Source: Cryptomeria japonica (Eukaryota; Streptophyta; Pinopsida; Cupressales; Cupressaceae). Taken from it: a DNA stretch of 64,000 nt. The notes under the pieces were generated by a model, which had not been told where the DNA came from, ran no database searches, and saw only the letters and a list, made by a program, of their open reading frames with translations. Below are positions 1-11,221 of the stretch, in pieces; the stretch's first letter is position 1; every line of letters starts with the position of its first letter. The translations under genes were made by a program, and so were the position numbers. The stretch spans positions 99,418,239 through 99,482,238 of the forward strand of contig NC_081413.1 in NCBI RefSeq assembly GCF_030272615.1, read 5' to 3'.

Positions 1-1129
1 CAGCATTTTAGAATGGTGATCTTGAGGAAGAAGTTTACATTTAACAGCCTGATGGATTTCCACTGTCAGATAATGGAGGCATGGTATGTAAGTTGAAGAA
101 AGCTTTTTATGGATTGAAACAAGCTACTAGATCCTGGTATGCTAGATTAGATAAATACTTGTTGAAATTGGGATTTACTAAAGGTGCCACTGACAATAAT
201 ATATATTTCAAGATTGAAAATGATAAAATCCCGATTGTTGAAGTCTTTATTGATGATATTATCTTTGGTGGTGATGATAACTTGAGCATGAAGTTTGCTG
301 GTAATATCCAGAAAGAATTTGAGATGTCTATGATTGGTGAGATGAAATTCTTCTTAGGTTTGCAGATTGCACAAACATGAAAAGGTATATTCATATCTCA
401 ACTAAGTATGTGAATGAATTGTTGAATAATTTTGGATTAGATGTCTCCGAACCGGTTGGAACTCCTATGGCAACTGGTTGTAAATTGTCTAAAAATGATG
501 AGTCTCCTAAAGTTCATCAGAGTTTGTATAGATACATGGTTGGTGGACTGCTATATCTTACTCAAACTAGGCCTGACATTATGCATGTTGTGTGTATGGT
601 TTCTAGATATCAAGTTTATCTGAAGGAGAGTCATGTCATTGTTGTTAAGAGGATATTCAAATATCTAAAGGGAACTATGGATTATGGTTTATGGTACCTG
701 AGGAATGATGATTTCATGTTGTGTGCCTACACTAATGCTGATTGGGTTGGTGATGTAGATGACTAGAAGAGCACTATTGGTGGAGCATTCTTTTTGGGTA
801 AGAATTTGGTTTCATGGGCTAGTAATTGCACTCAGGTAGTTTGGATGAAGCAAATGTTGAAAGATATCAGATTTATTCATGATGATCCTATTATTATATA
901 CTGTGATAATTCTAGTGCTATCAACATGTCAAAGAATCTGGTGCAACATTAAAAAATAAAGCATATATCAATCAAATATCATTACTTGAGAGAGCAAGTC
1001 AGTGAAGAAAAGGTGAAGTTGGAGTATGTATCTACAAAGGAACAAATAGTTGATATTTTTAGTAAGACTTTTCCTACATACATTTTTCTATTTGAGAGAC
1101 AAGTTAGGGGTATCCACCCCTCCCGATGA
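1..1129 (+). pseudogene. Copia 1 pol remnant: reverse transcriptase and deleted RNase H
   Basis: This is the C-terminal part of a copia polyprotein. It holds RT motifs (YGLKQA near 108-125; the catalytic FIDDII near 246-263) and the RNase H start (ADWVGDVDD near 737-763). A frameshift or stop lies near 377, a TAG at 763-765, and two nonsense codons before 60. At about 818-825 the RNase H core is missing: the SWAS segment is joined straight to NCTQ, so the usual AEAEYVA block with a catalytic glutamate is absent. The conserved end (STKEQIVDIF near 1030-1060) is present and stops at 1127-1129. It cannot make an active enzyme. Family assignment is firm; the lineage within copia is not determined. 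Confidence 0.85.
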
Positions 1130-1415
1130 GAACTAGATGCATTGAGTTGCATCGATCTGGTGGATTTCATAGTTTTATCTTTTATCCAGATTGATGAGTT
1201 GGTGATGCTCCTCTGCTGGGGTAGTCTATGTTTTTGGGAGAGAGATTATGTTTTTGTTTGGTTATCTACTTTTAAGATCTTTGGCATTGCTATCAAAGGG
1301 GGAAAGAGATCATGTGGAAAACTTCTTTATCTATCTTGATCTTAGGGGGAGTTTGCTGGTGATATCTTCTTTCTTTGCATTGACTGTTTTTCACATTCAT
1401 ATGTTGCCATCAATG

Positions 1416-1429
1416 CCAAAGGGGGAGAT
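1416..1429 (+). other. Copia 1 polypurine tract
   Basis: AAAGGGGGAGAT lies directly before the 3' LTR start. This is the plus-strand priming site expected at the pol/LTR boundary. The text around it (ATGCCAAAGGGGGAG) is the usual form for plant copia elements and recurs with changes in copia 2 and copia 3. Confidence 0.75.
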
Positions 1430-2499
1430 TATTGGATATGATTGATCATTGTTGCTGCTAGGATATGTTGATGTCATTGATCTCAACATATTCCTATGAT
1501 TTATTCTAGTGTGATTGGGATGATTTTTTTATCCGGTTTTGTAGTTTGGTTTTGCTGATCACTATTTTGCAAAGGTTAATATTTCCTTCGGTATATTCTG
1601 GTGTGATCAGATCTGGTGCTGAGACTTTGGGATATTGTTTTGGTTGGTCTTTTGTATCTTTATTTCAGATGGTTAGTGATTTGGTGCACCGCAAGTTATC
1701 TTTCTTCGTTACAGTTGTTGGTTGTGTTCATGAGCTTCTAGACGTTGATAGATAAAGATTTGAAAAGTGGTGTTGGTGCAACTATTCTAGATGATTCTAA
1801 TGTCCTTGCTGGTGTTTCCTAGTCGTGTCCTATTTTTTGGCGATCTACATTGATCATTGTGCAAGTTTTTGGTGGTTTTCATCAACCGGTATTGACTTTT
1901 GTGTTATGCAGTATTTCTGGTGGTGTAGCATGTTGTGGTTGATCTTGGTGTGATTTCCGATGGAGTTGATCCTTTGGGAATTTGAATTAGGTCCATTTTA
2001 TATCATGTAAATCATTATATTGGTTTGGTGGTCAATCTTTGTATCGTGTGATGTAATTTTGTAATTGAGGGTTGAGGGTTTAGCTGACCTTGTTATCAAG
2101 GTTGATGATTTGTATATATAGGTGAGTTATTCATGTAGTTTGGGTGTTGATGTTGTGTTTGCATTGTCAGAAAGAGATTTGTGTGCGAACAAGTAATTTA
2201 TCATTTAGTGTTGAGTTTGAGGTGAGATTGGTGTTGCAAGGCAGATATTTGCGCTTAACTAGAACTGTAATGAGGCATTTGGAAATGCTATTCTTTCCGT
2301 TCACTTCTTCCAGATTGTAATTTGAATCTTATTGTAAGTCAGTGAGACTTCCCTATGGGTTGTAGCCTTCCAAGCATGTATCTTTTGAGCAATGAGCTCT
2401 AGGCAATGTACCTGAATGCATTTACATTCCCCATTTTAATATTTTCACATAGTATTGCAGAGTATCATCTTACTGTGGGTAGGTTCCCACTGTGGTTTT
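1430..2499 (+). repeat. Copia 1 3' LTR, first segment
   Basis: It starts TATTGGATATG after the polypurine tract; the usual TG start is changed to TA. It has no coding capacity and runs to the copia 2 insertion at 2500. With the second segment (9804-9989) the LTR totals about 1.25 kb. Confidence 0.75.
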
Positions 2500-3869
2500 T
2501 GTTGGCATTTGCATGAAGATTGCATTAATGATTTGTTGTCATTGATGTCAATTAACCAACAATAATGTTGGTGTAATGTTGTTTTGTAACCGTTAGGTTA
2601 GTTTGTGGAGTGAACTGGTATTGCTAAGTATTGGAGAGTTGAACTGGTAAACCCTACCTGTTGTTTTGATAAACCCTAACTGATTAATTTTGGTGAATTG
2701 GTTATATTGGTTTATGATCTAACGAGGAGCGGTAATGATTATGACACGTATGCATATTGTATGAAGAGAGTTTCAAAGTGATTTTGGCACGTTGAGGTAA
2801 CAATTCTTGTCTTGGGAATGAGCAAGTATACTGCATGTAATGCAAAGTGTGTGATGAGTTACTAAGTTCAATGAAGCGGTGATCAAGGAGTGGTCAAGGT
2901 TTTCTTGAATGATGTGTAGAGATTGTTATGTAATGCAGCAGTCATACTTGAACTACCTTGTTTGTAATCTCTATGAGAATTAGGTTTTTGTTCTATTACT
3001 GACCTAGTTGATTTGTTTATAAGGTTGATGAGTTGTTTTAGTTTGAGTGTGTTGGCAAAGTTGAATTGAGTGTGTGGTTGCCGAACCAGATGTTGTATCT
3101 ATAGTTTGAGTAAAGGCAGATAGGAACATGAAAAGGATCTGAACAAGCAAGTGAAGTGCTATTCAAATAGATCAACAAACTCCTGTTGTTTTCTAACAAT
3201 TACAACAGTTAAATCCTTAACTGGGTAAGCTCTAACAAGCTTGGTGTTATTCAAATCCTCTAACAATGTGATCCATTAGCTTGGATTATAAATCCTTTAC
3301 AAAGGTTACTCCTCACAGGGTATTAATTCTAACAAGGCATTATAGTCAATCCCTTAACTAGGTGGTTCCTAACATGATCAATTCTTAATAGGACTTTTTG
3401 TAAAAGCTTTAATAGGCTTGGCTCCTAACAGGGCGAACTTCAGAAGAGTTCAGATAGTTATCTTGTGAGTCTCATCTCACCATGGTTTTTCTCATTTGGG
3501 TTTCCACATCAAAAGTATTGTGTCAAGTGGTGAATGTTTTTTGTGGTTATATTTTATTATGGTTGATTTGCTTAACTACTTAATCCACTTTGATAAGTCA
3601 TAATAACCGACAACAATATGAAGTTTTGCTTAAATCAGTAAAAGTATTTGGATGTTTGTAAGTTACAAGTTGATTACTGTTATCTATTGTAATAGTCAAC
3701 CAGTTTAGCTTGACAATTTTTATCTTGATAGAGATATTACATTGATAGTTCTAAGTTTACTTTGAGAGATTGTTTTTGAGATTGGTGAAGTTTTATCAGT
3801 TTTTCTATCTACTGATTCACCCCCCCTCTCAGTAGTTGACCGGATCCTTGTTATTTCATCATACCATCA
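2500..3869 (+). repeat. Copia 2 5' LTR
   Basis: The LTR starts TGTTGGCATTTGC and ends ACCATCA, with a C-run (CCCCCCTCTCAG) near its end. It is 1370 bp and matches 8414-9803 along its length, with substitutions and small indels. Confidence 0.9.
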
Positions 3870-3871
3870 AT

Positions 3872-3883
3872 TGGTATTAGAGC
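3872..3883 (+). other. Copia 2 primer-binding site
   Basis: TGGTATTAGAGC lies two bases after the LTR end. It matches the initiator-methionine tRNA site common in plant copia elements (TGGTATCAGAGC) at 11 of 12 bases. Confidence 0.85.
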
Positions 3884-3939
3884 TTCTTAGGTCCTCTAAG
3901 GTCTAAGCCTAACACCTTGAGGAAAATATCTTGTAAATC

Positions 3940-4961
3940 ATGATGAAGAAGGAAGGTCTGAAGTTTAATAGAGAGAACTATAGGATATGGAGTGACATAA
4001 TGAAAATTTATATCAAGAATCTTGGAAATCAATACTGGGAGCATGTTAATACTCAATATATTGCACCTACTAGGTTTATGATGATGATCAGAAGAAAGAG
4101 AAACAAGAAAATGATAAAGCACTGGAAGCTATTATCAGTTCTTTATTTGATGTTGAATATGTTGATGTTCATTGTATGGAGACTACACATGAGGTATGGA
4201 AGAAACTTGAAGAGATTTATAGCGGTGATGAACATGTGAAGATTGCCAAGGAAGAGAGTCTAAGAGAGAAGTTTGATGAAATGCGGATGGTTGAAGGTGA
4301 TAATATCCAATAGTATGGTCAGAGGATAAAAGAGATAGTTGGTGAGATTAAGAGTGCTGGTGGTAAAATGGATGATTCCATAGTAGTTAGTAAGGTATTG
4401 AGAACCCTGCTACCAGTCTATGCTATCTGTGTTGCGGCCATTCAGGAGTTGAAATCTATTGACAAAACCAAGGTAACCCTTGACTCCATCATTGGTAAGC
4501 TTACTGCTTTTGAATTAAATGGTTATGATGGTAGTATTCAGAAATCTGAATCAACATTTAGAGCTTCTGTTTCTAACCCATCTATGAGAAAAAGTAGAGA
4601 TGTCAGTCACAGTTATGAATCTAGATCCAGCAAAGAAGTTGATGATGAAGATAGTTTAGTTGAGCTTGAAGCTTTGTTGGCCAAGCAGTTGCCCAGAGGT
4701 ACTGACAAATATAGAGGTAAATTACCTTTGAAATGTTTTACATGCAACAAGATTGGACACATAGCTACTAACTGTCCTAATGGTGATAATGAGCACAAGC
4801 GAGACAAGTTCAAGAAGTACAAGGGAAAAGGAAAGAGAGATTATCTTATTGCAGTTGATGGTGGTATCACCGATGAGGAATCTGATGGTGATGCTAATGA
4901 AGACATTATGTTTGTAGCCATTAAAGAAGAAACATCTGATCAGAAAGCTTTAGTTTCATGA
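3940..4961 (+). pseudogene. Copia 2 gag (UBN2-type) with CCHC zinc knuckle
   Basis: Gag forms the virus-like particle that packages element RNA in the cytoplasm. The likely start is the ATG at 3940 (MMKKEGLKFNRENY...W, the usual copia gag opening). A frameshift near 4075 and a TAG at 4311-4313 break it. From 4368 the frame is open for 197 codons and includes the zinc knuckle CFTCNKIGHIATNC (CX2CX4HX4C, near 4735-4776), which binds RNA. It ends at a TGA (4959-4961) in the same frame as the protease that follows, as expected for a single gag-pol frame. The domain order is certain; the protein is not intact. Confidence 0.88.
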
Positions 4962-5219
4962 ATGGATAATTCTAATGATTGAATCATTGATAGTGGTTGT
5001 TCAAATCACATGACTGGTGATCGGAGAAAATTTCTTTCTTTGAAGGAATTTGATGGCAGAGTTGTAAGATTTGGCAATGACTCACCCTGCATGGTTAAAG
5101 GTAAGGGAACTATTTCTCTTAATAGAAAGAGCAGTGCAGATGGTGTCTACTGGGTTGAAGATCTAAAGCAAAAACTATTGCGTGTTGCCCAACCCAATGA
5201 AAGAGGATATCCATTATAG
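4962..5219 (+). pseudogene. Copia 2 aspartic protease
   Basis: This segment carries the retropepsin active site IIDSGCSNHMTG (near 4981-5016), which would cleave the gag-pol polyprotein. It is read in the same frame as gag. The TGA just before the active-site segment sits where these elements normally have a tryptophan (TGG to TGA), and a TAG closes the stretch at 5217-5219. The domain is short, as usual for copia. Confidence 0.82.
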
Positions 5220-6257
5220 TTTAAAAATGGCATGTGCAAAATATATGGGAGCAAAGGTGAACTAATTACAACCGACAAGCAGACTAAAGGTAACCTGTTT
5301 CACCTGAATCCTAAAGTCAGCAACTGTTTAATTACTAAAGTAGATGAAATTTGGCTTTGGCATAGGAGATTTTGTCATTTGAATTTTGATAACACTATTA
5401 AAGGGAGTAAGTTAAAGACAAAGAGAGTTTTGCCTCAATTGGACAAACCGGTTAATGCTCTTTGTAAGGAATGTCAGTTAGGAAAGATGACATCCTCAAC
5501 TTTCAAGAGCAAGTCTTTTTCAATAGAGCATATGCTAGATTTGGTTCATATAGACCTATGTGGACCAATAAGGACTAAAAGTATTCAAGGTGATAGATAT
5601 ATCATGATCTTCACTAATGATTGCTCAAGGATGATGTGGGTCATATTCTTGAAGGATAAAACAAAGGCATTTGGTAAGTTCAAGGCAATCAGGGCCTTAG
5701 CTGAAAAGGAGAGTGGAAAGAAGATAAAGTGTCTGAGGACATATCAAGGTGGAGAATTCACTTTTGAGAAATTCACTAGATATTGTGAAGAGAATGGTAT
5801 CAAATGACAACTTTCTACATGGAGGACACCAAAATAGAATGGTATTGCAGAGAGAAACAATCAGTCAGTTGTTGAAGCTACTAGGACGATGTTGATACAA
5901 GGAGGTGTAGCGAAAACTTTTTGGAGAGAAGTTGTCAGCACAACTGTCTACACAATGAACAAGATTTTGGTAAAAATAAGTAAGGACAAGACTCCTTATG
6001 AATACTGGTATGGTAGATCACCTAATGTTGCTTATTTCAAGATATTTGGTAGCAAATGTTTTATTAAGAGAGGTGACTATATTAGCAAATTTGAGGTTAA
6101 AAGTAATGAAGGTATATTTCTTGGTTATTCCACTAAGAGTAAGGCCTACAAGTGTTTTAACAACTAGACACAGAGAATCATAGAGAGTGCTGATGTTCAA
6201 GTGGGTGAGTATCCTAAAGTCTCAAGGGAAACTAGTGTGGAGAAAAAGGATGTTTAG
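5220..6257 (+). pseudogene. Copia 2 integrase with GAG-pre-integrase zinc finger
   Basis: Integrase inserts the cDNA into chromosomes. The HHCC zinc finger is present (WHRRFCH near 5356-5376; CKECQLGK near 5464-5487). The first catalytic Asp lies in HIDLCGP (near 5548-5568). The second is lost: the codon at 5742-5744 is TAT (Tyr) where the family has Asp before GGEF. The Glu remains in NGIAERNN (near 5838-5861). Stops: TGA at 5805-5807, a TAG that replaces a Gln just before NGIAER, and TAG at 6165-6167. The C-terminal GKR-like stretch FLGYSTKSKAYKCF is recognisable. The domain is therefore both truncated and catalytically dead. Confidence 0.88.
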
Positions 6258-7210
6258 ATCCTTGCATTTTGTTTTTGGAACCAAGACCTGTGAAACCTGA
6301 AATTGGTAAAGAGAATACCGATGTACCAATTCAATCAGAATACGTAGATTTAGAAGAAAATGATGATAATGAAGATGAACATGAAGATAATGATCATGTT
6401 ATTTTGAGGTATGTGAGACTCAATCACAATCCTGAACATATTATTAGACATAAGGATGCTGGAGTGATAACCAGAAAAATAATTAGAGAGAATTCTCGCA
6501 TGATCTCCACTATTGACCCTAGAACTGCTAAGGAAGCATTTGGTGATGATCATTGGGTTAAAGATATGGAGGAGAAGCTTGAACAAATTAAGAAGAACAA
6601 TATATGGACTCTATTACCCCGACCGGTAAATAAAAATGTGATAGGCACTAACTGGGTTTTTAGGAACAAATTGAATGAAGATGGTGTTGTAGTTCGCAAC
6701 AAAGCTAGATTGGTTTGCAAAGGTTATGCACAAGAAGAGGGATAATATTATGGTGAGACTTTTGCACCAGTGGCTAGACTAGAAGGTGTCAAAAATTTAC
6801 TGGTTTTTGCAGCTCATAAAGGATTCAAAGTATATCAGATGGATGTGAAATCTGCATTTTTGAATGGAATACTGGAAGAAGAAGTATACATTGAACACGC
6901 AGATGGTTATGTTTTAACTAACAAGAAGGACATGGTATGTAAGTTGCACAAGGTACTATATGGATTAAAGCAAGCACCGAGAGCATGGTATGAAAGGCTT
7001 CATTCACACCTGATGAAGATAGGATTTCAAAGAACCAGTGAAGACAACAACATATATCTCAAACTGAAGGAGATAAAATACTGGTTAGTGAAGTGTTTGT
7101 AGATGATATCATATTTGGAGGAAATGATGATATGAACAATGACTTTGCAAATGAAATGAAAACTGAGTTTGAAATGTCTCTAGTGGGAGAGATAAATTTT
7201 TTTCATAGGT
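6258..7210 (+). pseudogene. Copia 2 reverse transcriptase
   Basis: RT copies element RNA into cDNA. An acidic linker (near 6350-6400) leads into the RT core: NWVFRNKLNEDG (near 6649-6684), KARLVCKGYAQEEG, FAPVARLE, QMDVKSAFLNG (near 6838-6870), YGLKQAPRAWYERL and the catalytic FVDDIIFGG (near 7096-7122). The frame changes near 6257, and a TAA falls at 6743-6745. The catalytic FVDD block is read in a different frame from the sequence on both sides: one shift near 7070 and a compensating one near 7205. All key RT residues are visible, but not in one frame. Confidence 0.88.
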
Positions 7211-8049
7211 TTGCAAATACAACAAATGAAGAGTGGTATTTTCATCATACACTCTAAGTATGTGAAGGAGATATTAAAGACATTTGGTATGAGTGACTGT
7301 AAACGAGTTGGGACACTGATGGTTACAAGTTGTAAGCTATCTAAGGAAGATGAGGCCACGTCTATTGATGAGAAAGAGTACAGGTCAAAGATTGGAAAAT
7401 TGCACTATGTTGTTCACAACAGACCGAATATAGCTCACGCAGTTGGTCTAGTTGCAAGATTTCAAAAGAATCCAAAGGAAACACATTTGATAGAAACCAA
7501 GAGGATTTTTAGATATTTGAAAGGTACCGTTGACTATGGATTATGGTATCCATATGAAGGAAACTTTGATTTGAAGATGTACACAGACACATATTGGGTA
7601 GGTAATGTTGATGACTGGAAAAGAACAATTGGTGGAGCATTCTTTATGGGAGGAAGACTTATTTCACGGAGTAGCAAGAAGCAGAGTTGTATTTCACAGT
7701 CTCCTGCTGAAGCTGAGTATGTTGCAGCTTATATGATTGTACCTAGGCTATCTGGATGAGGCACATTTTTGAAGGTTTTAAGATGAAATTTATAGAACCT
7801 GTAAAGATATTATGTGACAATGCCAGTGCCATAAATATTTCAAAAAACCCTGTCTTGCACACATGAACCAAGCACATTGAATTGAAGTGTCATTTCTTGA
7901 GGGAAAAAGTACAGAGTAAAGATGTGATCTTAGAGCATGTTTCTACCAAGGAGCAATTTGCAAATATCTTTACTAAACCTCTGCCTAAGACTAATTTTGA
8001 GTATCTTAGAAGTCAACTAGGGGTTGTACCCCTTCATGAGGTAAATTGA
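7211..8049 (+). pseudogene. Copia 2 RNase H and pol C-terminus
   Basis: This RNase H degrades the RNA strand during cDNA synthesis. A 182-codon open stretch runs from 7211 and contains the connection region and the RNase H signatures YTDTYWVGNVDDWKRT (near 7578-7625) and SKKQSCISQSPAEAEYVA (near 7672-7725; the family usually has STAEAEY). A frameshift near 7745 moves the rest to another frame, where CDNASAINISKNP, a TGA-broken TKHIELK, and STKEQFANIFTKPLP lead to the natural stop at 8047-8049. In copia 1 the equivalent AEAEYVA block is deleted. Confidence 0.88.
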
Positions 8050-8399
8050 GCATGATGTAGATTACATTAGTCCCAGAGCTACTTGTAGAATTTTACAGCA
8101 GGATTGGTGTACAAGTAGAGTTATTCCATGGGGGGAGCATCAAGTTGCAGGTTGTTGATGCTGCACAATGTAGTTTTACATTGCATATTTTACTTTCACT
8201 TTGGCATTGTTGTCAAAGGGGATGAAGAACTATGTGATCATTGTGAGGAGAATTTCATGATTGACCAAGGCAAGATGTACAACCAACTAGTAAGTGAAGA
8301 CAAGTTGAAGACAAGGAGAGTACATGGTAAAATGTAAACCAGGATTCCTATTCACAATCATAGCAATCAATGGTATTGATATTTGTATTGCCATCAATG

Positions 8400-8413
8400 A
8401 CAAAGCGGGAGAT
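8400..8413 (+). other. Copia 2 polypurine tract
   Basis: AAAGCGGGAGAT directly precedes the 3' LTR start TGTTGG. A second, similar purine run (TCAAAGGGGATGAAG near 8213-8227) lies about 200 bp upstream and may be a duplicated PPT. Confidence 0.75.
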
Positions 8414-9803
8414 TGTTGGCATTTGCATGAAGATTGCATTAATGATTTGTTGTCATTGATGTTAATTAACCGACAATAATGTTTGTGTAATGTTGTTCTG
8501 TAACTGGTAGGAAGAGCTAGTGAAAGGAAACTGGAACCGGTAGATTAGTTTGTGGAATGAACTGGTATTGCTAAGTATTGGAGAGTTGAACTAGTAAACC
8601 CTACCTGTTGTTTTGATAAAACCTAACTGATTAAGTTTGGTGAAATGGTTATATTAGTTTATGATCTGATGATGAGCGGTAATGATTATGACACATATGC
8701 ATATTGTATGAAGAGAGTTTCAAAGTGATTTTGGCGTGTTGAGGTAACATTTTTTTGTCTTGGGAATGAGAAAGTATAATGCATGTAATTTAAAACATGT
8801 GATGAGTTACTAAGTTTGATGAAGCGGTGATAAAGGAGTGGTCAAGGCTTTCTTGAATGATGTGTAGAGATTGTTATGTAATCCAATGGTCATACTTGAA
8901 CTGACTTGTTTGTAATCTCTATGAGAATCAAGTTTTTGTTGTGTTACCAACCTAGTTGATTTGTTTATAAGGTCGATGAGTTGTTTTAGTTTGAGTGTGT
9001 TGGCAAAGTTGAATTGAGTGTGTGGTTGCCGAACTAGATGTTGTATCTGCAGTTTGAGTAAAGGCAGAGAGGAGCATGAAAAGGATCTGAACAAGCAAGT
9101 GAAGTGTTATTCAAATAGATCAACAAACTCCTGTTATTTTCTAACAATTACAACAATTAAATCCCTAACTGGGCAAGCTCTAACAAGCTTGGTGTTATTC
9201 AAATCCTCTAACAAGGTGATCCATTATCTTGGATTCTAAATCCTTTACAAAGGTTACTCCTCATAGGGCATTGCTTCTAACAAGGCATTATAGTCAATCC
9301 CTTAACTGGGTGGTTCCTAACAGGGTCAGTTCTTAATAGGACTTTTTGTAAAAGCTTTAACAGGCTTGGCTCCTAACAGGGAAAACTTTAGAAGAGTTTA
9401 GATAGTTATCTTCTGAGTCTCATCTCATCGTGGTTTTTACCATTTGGGTTTCCATGTCAAAAATATTGTGTCAAGTGGTGATTGTTTTATTATGGTTGAT
9501 TTGCTTAAATACTTAATCCACTTTGATAAGTCATAATAACTAGTAGCAATACAAAGTTTTACTTATATCAATAAAAGTATTTGGATGTTTGTAAGTTACA
9601 AGTTGATTACTATTATCTGTTGTAACAATCAACCAGTTTAGCTTGACAGTTTTTATCTTGACAGAGATATTGCATTGATAGTTCTAAGTTTACTTTGAGA
9701 GATTGTTTTTGAGATTGGTGAAATTTTATCAGTTTTTCTATCCATTGATTCAGCCCCCCCTCTCAGTAGTTGACCAGATCCTTGTTCTTTCATCATACCA
9801 TCA
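8414..9803 (+). repeat. Copia 2 3' LTR
   Basis: 1390 bp, starting TGTTGGCATTTGC and ending ACCATCA, homologous to 2500-3869. It keeps a segment near 8510-8545 that is missing from the 5' LTR. That loss is best explained by deletion between the repeated AACYGGTAG-like words. Confidence 0.9.
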
Positions 9804-9989
9804 ATTTTTCCCTTAACCAGGATTTCCACGTCAAAAAATCTTGGTGTTGTGTATTGTGTTGTTAATTTGCTTATCTGATTATTGCTGCAATTTGTTAGAT
9901 TTTTTTTTGTGCTTAAAGTTTTATCTTCCAGTGAAGACTAATTCACCCCCCCCCCTCCTCTCAGTCTTCCTTCTTGGATGCTGCTAACA
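9804..9989 (+). repeat. Copia 1 3' LTR, second segment
   Basis: The LTR of copia 1 resumes here after copia 2: a T run, TTTCCACGTC, then the C-rich stretch typical of copia LTR ends (CCCCCCCCCTCCTCTCAG), ending at GCTGCTAACA. The CTAACA end is a near inverted copy of the TGTTGG start expected for this LTR. Confidence 0.7.
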
Positions 9990-11221
9990 TGAATTAGTTA
10001 AAGATTTGGTTAAAAATTGAATTGTACAAAGATTTTATATTGAAATGGATAGTGCTTAATTTGGTATAATAACAAATTCATATAAAAAAATATTTTTATA
10101 TTGATTTAAATTAAAAAATTTAGTAGATATATGCAAGTAAAATAAATTTATGTATATTAAATCAATAATTAATTAAATAATTTCTTTTATTTTTAGCATC
10201 ATGCTAATGTTAATAATAATAATAAGATCATCACTCAATATCAAATCTTACAACTATAAAAAATTGTACCAAATCTATAGATATAAATGATCATACCAAA
10301 TCTACTTGGAAATTGTAAGGGATGAAATGAGATTGATTTTGGTTTGCCGATACTTTCAAATCTTATAACCTGAAGCCCAACAAATTCTATAATTTCTTAG
10401 TTTTTTTTTCCCTTAAAATAATTGGTTTAGAGTTTCATAATATTTGCTCAGCCACAATTATAGTTACAATCCATATAAGATTATGTAGGTGACAATAACT
10501 TTCAACCATTTCAAGGAGGACTTGTGAACTACATGCCAAGGTTTGAAGTTTACACTAAATTTTTTTTTTTTTTAATTATTTTTCTAATCTTCTTTTTGTG
10601 CCCTCTCATTTTAGGTTTAGATTTAAAGTGTGACCATTGAGCCAAATATGCCACCCAAGTTACTTACATGTGTTGAATTGTGACTACATTTGTTGCAAAA
10701 TGTACAAATATTATAAATTAAATAGATGTATCTTTTGTGCATATATCAAATTATACTCTATAACATGTTAATCTCTATATGATTTCCTATCGACATGACC
10801 CTCGCACCTCCCTCTGGTGCAAGTGCTAGTTTATATTTACAATCATTTACAAAATATATCATTTATGCACTTAAATTACATTTAGAGGTCTAATTCATAA
10901 AAAATCTGAAATATTTTAATGAAATTGACTTGTGGGTTGTATAATTTCTAATTTATATGCTTTGATTTGATTTTTATAGCATATTATTTTCATATTTATA
11001 AGCATTTATTGTTCCAATCAATCATCTATATAATTTATTTTTCTTAAGTAATTGGTTAATCAATCATTCTATTAGGAATTGCATTGTTTTAAACACTTCT
11101 TTTGCTTGTATGAGAGGCATTGTGAGTAAAAAACTATTTCATTAGCTTTGCCCTCTTGTGTATGAGTTTCATTATCCTTTTTTCCACATCCAACATCTTG
11201 ATGAGAATAAGTTATAGGCTT
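9990..11221. other. AT-rich stretch without recognisable gene
   Basis: Long A/T runs and TAATAATAAT-like patches. No reading frame of note and no family motif on either strand. It may be host intergenic DNA or unrecognisable element sequence such as the lost 5' end of the gypsy relic that follows. Confidence 0.5.

Larger units (their letters stand above)
1..2499 (+). mobile_element. Copia 1: 3' part of a Ty1/copia element, interrupted by copia 2
   Basis: The window opens inside the reverse transcriptase of a Ty1/copia element, followed by RNase H remnants, a polypurine tract and the 3' LTR. The LTR runs from about 1430 and stops at 2499, where copia 2 begins. The same LTR resumes after copia 2 (9804-9989). 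Across the two flanks the text reads as one LTR: the bases before 2500 end in a T run, and after 9803 a T run continues into the C-rich LTR end. The 5' half of the element lies outside the window, so its own target duplication cannot be checked. Confidence 0.85.
2500..9803 (+). mobile_element. Copia 2: full-length, decayed Ty1/copia retrotransposon
   Basis: The element is 7.3 kb and complete in layout: 5' LTR, primer-binding site, gag, protease, integrase, RT, RNase H, polypurine tract, 3' LTR. Integrase precedes RT, which defines Ty1/copia. It sits inside the 3' LTR of copia 1. Flanking 5-mers are GTTTT (2495-2499) and ATTTT (9804-9808), a target duplication with one mismatch. The two LTRs differ at roughly one base in twenty over the first 370 bp by eye, plus a deletion of about 30 bp near 2597 in the 5' LTR between short repeats, so the insertion is old. 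Nonsense codons and at least four frameshifts make it non-autonomous. Confidence 0.92.

Noticed and set aside
9990-11221. A possible host gene between copia 1 and the gypsy relic
   Set aside because: No exon-like open frame, splice-bounded coding or protein motif on either strand.
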